Source: Podospora comata
Lineage: Eukaryota > Ascomycota > Sordariomycetes > Sordariales > Podosporaceae
Assembly (NCBI GenBank): GCA_017354895.1
Contig: CP071497.1
Span: 1,426,001 to 1,490,000 of the forward strand
Direction of reading: 5' to 3'
Length of the DNA: 64,000 bases
The notes under the pieces are model-generated. The model made no database searches. It had not been told where the DNA came from and saw only the letters and a program-made list of their open reading frames with translations. This document shows, one piece after another, positions 48,079 through 57,676 of this stretch (the stretch's first letter is position 1; every line of letters starts with the position of its first letter). The position numbers and the translations under genes were made by a program.

Positions 48079-49200
48079 TCATAACTTGGACTCCCTCCCC
48101 CTCCCGCTCCCGCTCCCCGTCCCGCCCTGCAGCTCCTCCTCCATCTCCTCCGCCACATTCCCAACCTCGCTCACCTCCCCATCCAGCCTCGTATCATCCT
48201 CCACCCCATCCTCCTGGTCCTGGTCAACCTCCCGCTCCCAACCGGCAAACCCCCCACCCCCGATCGCCCTCGCGATTTTGTCAACGCTCTCCAAAATCCA
48301 CTCACACCCCTCATCCCCCGCCAACCGCTCCATCCCCTCCCTCTCCTCCTCGTCCTCAAACTCCTCCCTGTGCAACCCCTGCTCCACAGCCTTCCTCAAC
48401 CCGTAAACATGGCTCAACACCTGCGGCCCAACCCCCCTCTGCGCTCTCAAACACGCAATCGCCACAAGACTGGTCAGGCACCGCCCCAACCTCGCCTGTC
48501 TCGGCACCCCGCCCTCCACATGCCTCGTTGGATCGGCGAGTAACATGGCGTAGTGACCCTGGAGGATATAACCCGGCAGATCGGGATGTGCGAGTGCAAG
48601 CTTTTGGGTTAGTTTCCCGTGATGGGGTGTGTAGATTGACTTCCAGAGCGCGTTTCCTCTGCTTGTCGTATTGTTGATGTTTGAGGTAGTGACGGTTCGT
48701 GATGGGACCGAGGAAAGGGAGCTGGACCAAGGGTTTACCTCCAGGTCTGAGCGAAAGGCGTTGAGGCAGTTGATTGTGCGAGGGATTCCATTGAAGGAGA
48801 TGCATTTGAGGCCGACTTCGCGGATCAGTTCGGCGAGGAGGAGGGGGGTGAGAGGGGGGCTGAGGGAGGGGAGGGTTGGGTGGGGGGTTAGGGAGGAGGA
48901 GGTGGAGTGGAGGTGGGAGAGAGAGGAGGGGGAGTTGAGCGTGAAGGTTGCTGCTGCCTGCGGACAGGGAGGAAGGGTTAGTGAAAAGAAGGGAAACGGG
49001 AGGGGAGGGAAACGAACAGCTATGGTTATCCAGGGACGTTCGCCATATTTGCGCGATTTGGCTTCGCGGGAGAGGCGCTGGTAGATATTTCTTATTTGGG
49101 GGGGGGCCGGGGTTGTGGCTGGGGAGGCGAAGGGGGCGTTGATTAGTTTTTTGAGGGAGGGCCTTAGGGAGCTAAGGTCTTTGAGTTTGGTTTCGGCCAT
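48079..49200 (-). CDS. AhpD-like fold protein (carboxymuconolactone-decarboxylase-like), fungal
   Basis: Exons 49200-49018 and 48957-48079 flank a 60-nt intron (donor GTTCGT, branch CACTAACC, acceptor GTCCGCAG) joined in phase 0, giving 353 residues. The ATG at 49200 (MAETKLKDLSSLRPSLKKL) is the only suitable start. The middle holds LIREVGLKCISFNGIPRT and LPGYILQGHYAMLLADPTR followed by LTSLVAIACLRAQRGVGPQVLSHVYGL, a helical pattern I associate with AhpD-like fungal proteins; no CxxC redox pair is visible. The C-terminal 100 residues are acidic and disordered (DEEEREGMERL, then EEMEEELQGG). Biochemical role unknown. The intron is in frame without a stop, so the unspliced form would still be read through. 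Confidence 0.6.
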   Translation of the reverse strand: MAETKLKDLSSLRPSLKKLINAPFASPATTPAPPQIRNIYQRLSREAKSRKYGERPWITIAVRFPPLPFPFFSLTLPPCPQAAATFTLNSPSSLSHLHSTSSSLTPHPTLPSLSPPLTPLLLAELIREVGLKCISFNGIPRTINCLNAFRSDLEVNPWSSSLSSVPSRTVTTSNINNTTSRGNALWKSIYTPHHGKLTQKLALAHPDLPGYILQGHYAMLLADPTRHVEGGVPRQARLGRCLTSLVAIACLRAQRGVGPQVLSHVYGLRKAVEQGLHREEFEDEEEREGMERLAGDEGCEWILESVDKIARAIGGGGFAGWEREVDQDQEDGVEDDTRLDGEVSEVGNVAEEMEEELQGGTGSGSGRGRESKL

Positions 49201-50240
49201 GAGATATTTGAGGGGGTGGGTTTCTAGCGGTGCTGACTATCGTTGTTCGAGCTTGTTTACAGGTGAGAGAAGCGGTGATGTTTGAGGGACATCACCAATT
49301 GGAAAACAGTGGTGGTTTTGTTTGTCGTTTGGTGGAGCGTCGTCAAAGTGGTGGAGGTGGTGGTGGAAGTGGTCGAGTCGATGATGCGCGCGCGACGAAA
49401 GATCACTGTGGAGGTTCCCGCAGCTGGAATGGAGCGAGGTGATTGGTGCGCAAAAGCTGGGGATTGGAGTTCGTCGCAATGCCCGCTTGTCCGCCAAGGG
49501 CTTCTCCGGCATGGGGAAACAGCCGCTTGTAGCGGGGATGAGCTCGGGGGTTGTTTTGAGTGCCGATGCGGGCACTCTCTAACAGCAAAACTCACTTACT
49601 CATCGACCCTCAACCACACGAGGCCTGTCACTATCAAGACCGCTTTCCTTTCATGAGCTACAACACGTGTCTTTCACTGTCCCTGTCCCTATTTATCATC
49701 ACCCCTCAATTCTAGCCGCCGAGGTTAGACCTCCCCGCCGCACATTGATCTACCCGCGAGTTGGTGTGGGCCGACAAAGTTGCAAATTCCCATCCCATCA
49801 GCCCATCATCGTCTTCTTTGCCATGATGGGAGATCTGTTCTTGTGTGACCCGACTATCCCGAGCGGCGGTTGTGTTCCAGATCCATGGGAACGTGGATCT
49901 GGAACTGCCCGTCCTTTCTACCAACCAAGATATTGCCAGCATAATTCCATCATATTTCCATCTCAAAGCAATAATGGGACCTGCTTGCCTTGGACAAGGT
50001 ACCCATGGTGTGTAGTGAGTCTCTGGTCGGCAATATTTTGCGCCTGAAATGCCCGTGGACTCAGGCTGGCTGTAGTGACCCGGGCCCAAACGTCCCTCTC
50101 CCCCAAGCTGTGTTTGTTCGGGGTGTTCCGAGTTGTCCTTCTCCTCATGTTTGTCTCTTTTGCAACATGGTGCTCCCAGGCATCCAGTCCTGAGGTTTAG
50201 TGATATCTCTTTTGCCATCTTGCTATCAAACCCGGTGAAA
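49201..50240. promoter_or_regulatory. Divergent promoter region, AhpD-like and dicarboxylate carrier genes
   Basis: About 1.04 kb between divergent starts. Short frames on both strands show no domain. Regulatory by position only. Confidence 0.4.
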
Positions 50241-51501
50241 ATGAGTGGGCAGAAAGGAACCAAGCAACCCTTCTGGCTCGGGTGAGTTCTTAGCTGCTCG
50301 TGCACGGAAAACAGTATTGACAAGCAGGTGCAGCGGAGCCGCTGCCTCCATGGCAGTATGCTTCAGTGAGTGGACACCCCTGATCGCTATGAGAGAAGCA
50401 TGCAGTTCGTATCGCTTGTTGAGTGCTGACCCTGGCCCCAGCCCACCCCCTGGATCTCACAAAATAGTATGTTGACGTGAACCCCCGCTCCGATCGCTCG
50501 AGAGATATGTGCGACATGTAACACTCAATCCCGTCCAGCCGCATGCAGGTCCTCCATACCCGAGCACCCATGCTCTCGACCCTGTACCGGTTCGCTGTTC
50601 GTGATGGTGAGACGTCTTGGTGTGGTGTGTTCAGCCAGCTATGTTGAGGCTGATGGCGTGTAGGAATACCTTCACTGTGGTCCGGCCTTTCCGCTTCGGT
50701 TCTCCGACAATCGACATACTCGACAGCCAGGTTCGGTTTGTATACAATCCTGTCCCGCCAGATGCAAAAGCGGTCCGGTGGTGCCAAGCCATCCACTACA
50801 TCTACCATAGCGTGTGCCGGTGTGGCCGGCGGGCTCGCTGGCGTGGTGGGGAATCCGACAGAGGTTGTTCTCGTCCGAATGTGTGCCGACGCCGCCAAAC
50901 CACCGGCAGAGCGCTTTCTCTACTCGGACGCCGTGACCGCCCTCGTCCGGATCGCGAGAGAGGAAGGCGTCAAAGTGTTTGGGAGGGGGCTGTCTGCCAA
51001 TATCGTCAGGAGTGTCCTCATGAGTGAGTTGAGCACCCCAGACAATGCCCGCAAGCTGTTTGCTGACCTCGAACAAGACGTGTCCCAGATCGCACCGTAA
51101 GCCATCGCCAAGCCCCGTAGCAACCTCCCGCGCTGACGATGCGTGACTACCTTAGATATGCGGCCGCTAAAAAAACTATCCTCACCCGCACCCAGCTGAA
51201 AGACGACATCCGAACACACGCCCTGGCATCTCTCTTCGCCGGAACAGCTGCCACGACAGCGTGCGCACCGGCCGATGTGCTGAAGAGCAGAATCCAAAGC
51301 GCTACCAAGGGCTCAACCGTCCTGCAGGTTGCGCGTGACGGCCTGAGGCAAGAAGGGCCAATGTTCCTCATGAAGGGGTGGACGCCAGCCTGGCTCCGCC
51401 TGACACCTCACACCGTCCTCACATTCGTCATCATGGAAAAGCTCTCCGAGCTCGTCAGCATGATGGCAGCCACCCCGGTGCCGGCTCGAGCAACCGCTTG
51501 A
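50241..51501 (+). CDS. DIC1: Mitochondrial dicarboxylate carrier
   Basis: Seven exons, 50241-50281, 50334-50365, 50442-50466, 50539-50606, 50664-51023, 51078-51096 and 51156-51501, keep frame throughout and give 296 residues, the usual length of a mitochondrial carrier. Three carrier repeats are visible: KQPFWLGGAAASMAVCFTHPLDLTKYRMQ, here cited as WLGGAAASM then THPLDLTKYRM; AGVAGGLAGVVGNPTEVVLVRM; and FAGTAATTACAPADVLKSRI. The first and third carry Px[DE]xx[KR]; the second has the PTEVVLVR variant typical of fungal dicarboxylate carriers. It exchanges malate or succinate with phosphate across the inner membrane, feeding the TCA cycle. Exons of 41, 32, 25 and 19 nt are unusually short. The acceptor before exon 2 has an alternative AG six bases upstream. 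The stop lies 6 bp from that of the convergent transcription factor gene. Confidence 0.88.
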
Positions 51502-51507
51502 CCCGTT

Positions 51508-54210
51508 TCAATTACCAAAGTCCGGTAGGTTTGACCAGTTCAACCAATCCAGCGCCGCCGCGTCGTCCCAGGGATACATGTTGAGGGCTGGGTCAAATTC
51601 GTTATTGACCCTGCTGAGTGCCTCGACGATTTGATCATCCGACATGGACGAAAACTGGATTGGCTCGGACCAGATGGGCGGTTCCAGGAAGCCGGAAACA
51701 GCCGGGTTGGGTGGTATGGCGTCCGTTATACTAAAGCTGCCGCGGGCGTGATTGTGGTTATTGGCGTCACTGTGTCTCGGATACGGTGCTGTGGCTTGGT
51801 GTTGTTGCGTTAGAGGTTCCGATTGGTGGTGACCGGTCCGGGGGCGAGAGGCGGTCTCGTTTGCTGATAGCGCCGCTTTTTTGACAATGCATCTGAGATA
51901 TTTTCCGTACAATGCCGACATGCCATCTCGATGCTTTGTTGCCGAGCCAATGCGTTCGAGGACCTCTGCTGTTTCCTCAATGAGGGCTCGGACGCTTGGT
52001 GCCAGGTTGGAATTGCCCGGCAGCTGGCCGCTGAGACGAAGAGCAAAGCACGCGGCGAACGAGATCATGATGGCTGTGTTATTGGGCATGCTGGACAGCT
52101 GGCTCTCGCCCTGGATTGCAGCTCGCATGACGTTGAGCGCAGATGAGAGGCCGGCCGCATGGAAAAAGTGGCGCACTTCGGTGGGAGCCGTCGGGTGGTT
52201 GATGACGCTGCTGTAGATGGAAAGCCTGGTATGGGTCACCAGGATTTGCACATACGGCGGCAGTCGATGCTCTGCCGCTTGGTCAGCAAACAGCGGTTCT
52301 GGGCTGTGCATAAAACCTTCAGACATACGCGGCCCGGTGCCGATTGAGATGCCCCATTTAGCATGCCATTCGTCAAAGAATTTGTCAACGGTCATTTGGA
52401 TCCTGCCGCAAGGTCAGCCATGTGTGTGAGCGGTAACAGTTCGAGAAGGGACTCACGAGGTGGCAATAATCCCGCCCCCGGTTCTTCCATCCCGAGAGCC
52501 ATCACAGACCGCCCTGATAGACGTAAATAAATCATCCTGCGCCTGTCAGCAACAAACCTCGACCATTTCCACGGACACGCCGGATAAGCTCACCAAATCT
52601 CTCCTCAGCACCGCCATGGAAACAAGATGCCCATCCATCGTGTCTGCAATATTTGACAAATGCCACTGGTCACACCCCTTGAGGATGGGCGTGATGGGAA
52701 CCGTGTAGCACCGACCTCTTGCCAAACACATGCCTCTTTCCAAGACGAAAAGGGCAATCCAGCACCGTTCCCTTCTTCTCAGCAGCCGTCTGCCATACTC
52801 GCTGTTCGGATCCACCTCCGAGAACCCGTCCAGCGAAAGCGCCACCTTGGGGTCGATGCAGTCTGCTCTCGGAACTTGCATCGGCATACTTCCCATGCCT
52901 TGGCCGTTTACGCTCTGTTGTGAGACCAAGATCTTGTGCAGACTGAGATCAAGCGCCATCGTCGTCGCCATGCTGACGTACCAGCAGGTTTCGTCATCGG
53001 TGCTGTGTTTCCCGGGCGCCATCCAGGGGACGTTGACCATGAAGGCAAGGACAATCTCGACGGAGCGGTAACGGTCACGGATGATGCGGTTCACGAGAGC
53101 TTGGCAGTGATTCGAGAGGCGACGGGACAGGGCCGAGGCAGCGGCCATGAAGAGGGCCGAGGCGGCGCATATTGACGTGAAGAGAAAGGCGGACCGGGAA
53201 CGAGTGAACGATGCTGTGTACAAGACTGGGTCAAGGCCCCAGCGGGTATGCGCTAGGTTGTGATGGAAACTGTTGACGGTTAGAGTGAGTTGTTGATGTG
53301 AAGAAAAAAGGCAAAACATACAAAGTGAACAGTGCATCGGCCTCCTCCACGGTCATGAGGCCGAGGTCGATGGGGTCTAGATCACTCCCGACATCGAGAC
53401 TGAATTGGCTGAGCTTAAAGAACTTTTCCACTTCCGATGGCTGGTCGGGTTGCTTGGTCTGGCGTGCTCGTTGATGAGAGGCAGCTTCTGCCGGGAGGCT
53501 ATCGTTCCCAGACTTTGGGGACACGTGAAGGTCGGATGCGCGCGCAAGAAGTTGGAGCGGGTTCTCAGCATCATCAACAGCAAGACTCTCCTCGACAGCG
53601 TGGCCCTGGGATGGGGTCGATCCCTGCGGCGGTACACTCATGCCGTCCTGGTCGGAAGCGCTGCTGTCTCCGGCGTCAGATGAAGCGTCCGGAAGGAGCG
53701 TGTCGCTCTGTCTCGAGTCTCGGCGCGGGTTCGGCTTTCGTCCACCAACCTGGATGGTGTCGCCTGGTGGCATAGACCCTTCCGAGCCCGACCCGAGAAG
53801 TACTTTGAGCTCGGATACAACCTTGGTGGCCTCGATCCCCTGAATGCTGGTCCCTGACCTCCTCACTGCCTGCTCAACCTGGTGCAGCGCCTTCTCCAGT
53901 CCAGTTCGCTTGCTGTTAAGTGGGGGGTTAGCAGCCAGATACTGGGTGAAAAGACAAGACGTTCTCACTTCTTGACCCCTTTTCGACGTCCAACATGGAA
54001 ATCAGGTCGAACACACTGCACCCCCAACTGGAGACAACGTTGACAGCGCTCGTCGTTTGGCATGCGTCCCTTCTCACACTTGATCTTGCTTCTGCGACAC
54101 ACAAGACATGCAGCGGCCCGGCGGCTGTTATGATCCTTGGGCGATTCCCTGACGCCGTCTTTCTTGAGTGCGCCAGCAGCGTCTGGCCGGTCCGTAGAGT
54201 CGACATCCAT
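51508..54210 (-). CDS. Zn2Cys6 transcription factor
   Basis: Five exons on the minus strand, 54210-53969, 53912-53322, 53269-52594, 52542-52457 and 52402-51508, keep frame and give 829 residues. The ATG at 54210 (MDVDSTDRPD) was chosen as the first in frame. The N-terminal zinc cluster is ACLVCRRSKIKCEKG followed by RCQRCLQLGVQC, a Gal4-type binuclear cluster with six Cys. A basic linker and a short coiled-coil (GLEKALHQVEQAVRR) follow, then a Ser/Pro-rich region. From about residue 270 the fungal-specific transcription factor middle domain begins (FHHNLAHTRWG, RRERCWIALFVLERGMCLARGR). The C-terminus is acidic and aromatic (YPWDDAAALDWLNWSNLPDF), like an activation domain. Nuclear; target genes unknown. 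It is transcribed away from the FAD monooxygenase at 55863, a typical regulator-target layout. Confidence 0.9.
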
Positions 54211-55862
54211 TCTCGGGCGCAAGCCGACCAAGGGCGTTTCTACACCTTCAACTCCAGCCTTTTTGTGATCTGTTCCAGGTTGCGGGGAGGCCGGTCAGCC
54301 CTGCACCGACCTGCAAGTGACAATACCCCAGAGTCTCCCGAGTCCCGAAGGTTGGCGTTGGGGTAATAAGTGAGCTGAGTGGCCGCTTGGATGCCGAGCC
54401 AGCTGGCCGGCTTCGCTTGCCAGTGCCAATCGCGGTCGAGTGTGACCCTTCTCCAAGAATTGCCCCCTCTCTTAGCTCCAGGTGTTAGTGTCAGTTTCTT
54501 GTCCTCAACGTCAATGCCGGCAACGACATATGATGATCCGCGTCCCGGAGCCGGAGTGAGGATGTTGTATGGTAGCGCCTTGAAAGTGTCGTGGTATTTT
54601 CAGAATTCTCTTTTCTTCTTGACAGTTTTGACACATGTTGTCATTGGCAATCGTAAAAAGTCGGGTGAAGGCAGGGTTACATTCCACACTCCCACACTCA
54701 CAGGCTGTCCTGTCTGTCGTCTGCCAGTGTCTGTCCTCCACGGCCGCCTGGATGAGGAACCGTTTGTTCATCACCGGACCATTTAACCGTGACTGTTGAG
54801 TGCGCCTGTCGGATTCTCCCGCCTTGGCGGCTCCCACCTGCCATCCCACCAGACGCCGTATCTTCAGAGAAATTCTGCCTATCTTAGGTACCAAACGTTG
54901 GATTCCTCGGCCAGCCATCCACACACCCACTTGCCGGCGTTGCGGCTCGAGAGACGCGGACCACGGACGCCCGAACCCCACTTGTGCACCAGCCTGTCTA
55001 TTCCCAGCTGTCGCCAAGCCAGCGGAAGAGAGGGGTTAGGTTGTTGAGGCAAAAGAGGCAGTCCCAGTGATTGACCTGGTGGTTATGAACAAGCAGCATC
55101 AGATGCCGGTATTTGCTGTTGTTGTTAGCCCACCCATGAGATCCCAATGTGACTCTCGCTGTCCTTGACTGTTACACGATGCAGTTACGGCAGACTGTGA
55201 GGATGTCCATATCAGTCAGTTGGGTAGCATGAGGGAACCGAGAGAGGCCGGAGATATGAGCATGTTGGCAAACCCAATACCGGTTGCCACGCTGGTGGAG
55301 TTGACGAAACGGGAGTTGAGCTGCAGGGAGCTGCAGCTACCAGGTCAAGCTCAGGAACCAGCCCGCTACTTGTCGATCTCTAGACATATTTCAGAGACCC
55401 CAGATCCCTATCCCACTTTGGCCATGTACTGTAAGTGCCATGTCTTCCATCACGATCTCAAACAACAGAAGCCTGGAGCACGATCTACCCACGCTTCGCT
55501 TCTGCATCGCCGGGTCACCCGCATCGGAAAATGTGGACATCAGGGTCGATGAGGGGAGATGGACCCATAATTCCTTGGCTGATGTCCATCCATGCGCTCT
55601 TCTCATTGGTCGATTGGTGAATCGCCTTGTGAGACCAAGGCATCGCCGTTTGTGTGCGATATCAACTTGGCCATGGCCAACTGTTGCATCCATACAAGCC
55701 ACGCCAGAAAGCTTGACATGGGACGATGATGGCAAGATATAAGAGGAGAGGCTTCGCTGCCGAGACAAATTATGTCATAGGACAAGAAAACGATAAGGGG
55801 AAAAAAGACGTAAAGACCAAAGAAAACACCCAACCTGAAGATCTTCAGCGAAAAGCGTCAAC
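54211..55862. promoter_or_regulatory. Divergent promoter region, Zn2Cys6 factor and FAD monooxygenase
   Basis: About 1.65 kb between divergent start codons. No coding domain was recognised. A purine-rich leader precedes the monooxygenase ATG. Inverted CGG sites of the kind bound by zinc-cluster factors were not mapped. Confidence 0.4.
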
Positions 55863-57101
55863 ATGGCGGCATCCAATCATTTCCTCGAGGGCAAAAAGAT
55901 CATTGTGGTAGGCGGTGGCATCGCTGGATGCGCCTTTGTGGCCGCCCTCCACAAACTCTGGAACCCAAACTGGAGATTACCAGAGATCGTCATCCTCGAG
56001 CGCAACCCAAGAGATGTTCGACACAACTATTCGATATCCCTACATGGCGACAGCGTCAATGGAGGTCTGGTCGCCTTGCGACAACTCGGCCTCCTCGGTG
56101 AAACACTCAGTCACTCCATCTTCGGTCTCCGGTCGGGCCAGTTCAAAATGTGGGATGTTAACTGGAAGGAGCTGATGTCAACACAGCCTCAGCCATGGGG
56201 GGACTTGCCAACGGGGTCCATGAGAATCCAGCGCAGCGATCTTGAACGAATACTGGTCCGAGAAGCAGAGAGGATAAACGCAGCCTTCCATCGGGGTGTT
56301 GAATGTACCGGGGCTGAGCGGTTAGCCAACGGCAGGATCCGAGTCGCGGTGGAGGATGAGGCGGGAGTCAAAGACCACCAGGATTGTGACTTTCTCGTGG
56401 TCGCCGACGGCGCTCAGAGCAGACTCAGGGCTGCTCTCCGGCCCCACGATGGCCTCAAGTACGCCGGCGCGGTCCAGATAGGTGGAAGAGCCGAGTTCCC
56501 ACATGGGATACCGGAGCCCATCGAGGAGAATTGGGGTGTCTTGTTGTCCGGGAAGGGTGTTTGCTGTTACTTCTCGGCCGTCGATAAAGACACTGTCGTG
56601 TGGGCACTGAGCCAACAACGAGCCGAGCCGGATACGCGAACAAGCGTAGCGACGCCCGACAGATTCGCAGCCCTCAAAGAAGAAGCCCTCCGTCTCGGCA
56701 GCATGTTCTCGGAGCCATTCTGCACAATCGTCGAGTCGACCATCCCATCATCAGCCTTTGTGACTGCGGCCATGGAGAAGGAACCATTTCGGCACGACGA
56801 CCCGAGCCTCGAAAGAATAGTCTTTATCGGTGATGCCAACCATGCCGTGAGTGCTTTTGCTGGAAACGGAGCCAATCTGGCGTTGAAGGATGGATGGGAT
56901 CTGGCGGAAAACATCTGTCACCAGTCATCTCTGCACAACGCTGTGGCAGCCTACGACAGACTGGGCTTTGCACGGGCAGCTGAGGCCATCAAGTCGTCTC
57001 ACCAAAAGATTGACTTTGCCCATTGCACAAGCGTCAAGGACTCGCTGTTACGAGCTGGGCTGGCGACTGGACGATGGTTTATGCGCATGAGGGGGATGTG
57101 A
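55863..57101 (+). CDS. FAD-dependent monooxygenase (class A flavoprotein)
   Basis: A single exon of 412 residues starting at the first ATG (MAASNHFLEGKK). The Rossmann fold for FAD is at the N-terminus: IIVVGGGIAGCAFVAAL (GxGxxG), with the ribose-binding acidic residue in IVILERN. RIQRSDLERILVREA contains the conserved Arg/Asp region, FLVVADGAQSRLRAAL is the DG motif contacting both cofactors, and ERIVFIGDANHAVSAFAGNGANLALKDGW is the GD motif plus following helix (cited here as IVFIGDANHAV). These are typical of fungal aromatic hydroxylases and secondary-metabolite monooxygenases using NAD(P)H. There is no signal or membrane segment. Substrate unknown. It lies 28 kb from the PKS, so membership in that pathway is not supported; the divergent zinc-cluster gene is the more likely partner. 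Confidence 0.87.
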   Translation: MAASNHFLEGKKIIVVGGGIAGCAFVAALHKLWNPNWRLPEIVILERNPRDVRHNYSISLHGDSVNGGLVALRQLGLLGETLSHSIFGLRSGQFKMWDVNWKELMSTQPQPWGDLPTGSMRIQRSDLERILVREAERINAAFHRGVECTGAERLANGRIRVAVEDEAGVKDHQDCDFLVVADGAQSRLRAALRPHDGLKYAGAVQIGGRAEFPHGIPEPIEENWGVLLSGKGVCCYFSAVDKDTVVWALSQQRAEPDTRTSVATPDRFAALKEEALRLGSMFSEPFCTIVESTIPSSAFVTAAMEKEPFRHDDPSLERIVFIGDANHAVSAFAGNGANLALKDGWDLAENICHQSSLHNAVAAYDRLGFARAAEAIKSSHQKIDFAHCTSVKDSLLRAGLATGRWFMRMRGM

Positions 57102-57676
57102 GGTTCACAGGCGCAATCTGGAATTGGGTTTGTGGTGGTTGGAGTTGGATTGGAAGAGTCCGGGGGCATCTTTTGTTTTGGTGAACTTGCTTTTTCAGTG
57201 TTCATCGCGTCTTGGCACAATCTTAGGGATGGGGTTGGAGGTTGGATATAGGGTGAATAATTCTGAAAGAGTTTGATGCTTATAGGATGGAATTCCCACG
57301 ATAAACAGATAATGAGAATCCAGCATATCATGTTTCAAGAAATGCATCACGTTCCTTTCGAAGCTGAACATGGTGCCCGACGAAAGCTTCCAGAAGCAAG
57401 AGCGCTGTGACAAACGCCCCGCAGTGCCTTTGATAAGATAATGACAATTAGAGGATAGTGGGGCTGCACTTTGACGCGCGAACGCGCCTTCCCTGGACCT
57501 CCTCGCGTCGTATCGCGTCCCGCTTAGACTTTTTGGGATGCCAGGGGCCTTTGAACTAGACTTGTCCAATTCAGTGCTGTCTGCTTTCCCCTTCTCTATA
57601 GTATTCTTCTCTTCATCTGTTGTATTCGACCATCATTCAACCCATCCATCACCCGTCTGTACAACCCGCGGCCAAG
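57102..57676. promoter_or_regulatory. Intergenic and MSH6 promoter/leader
   Basis: A 575-bp stretch between the monooxygenase stop and the MSH6 start. It contains CpG-rich ACGCGAACGCGCC near 57475, which includes an ACGCG core like the MluI cell-cycle box bound by MBF in yeasts. A link to cell-cycle control of MSH6 is inference. Confidence 0.4.

Noticed and set aside
50281-50333. Exon 2 of the carrier starting at the upstream acceptor (50328)
   Set aside because: It keeps frame but inserts Cys-Ser into the conserved WLGGAAASM segment; the downstream acceptor restores it.
55863-57101. FAD monooxygenase as a tailoring enzyme of the PKS
   Set aside because: It lies 28 kb away with many housekeeping genes between; no evidence beyond family.
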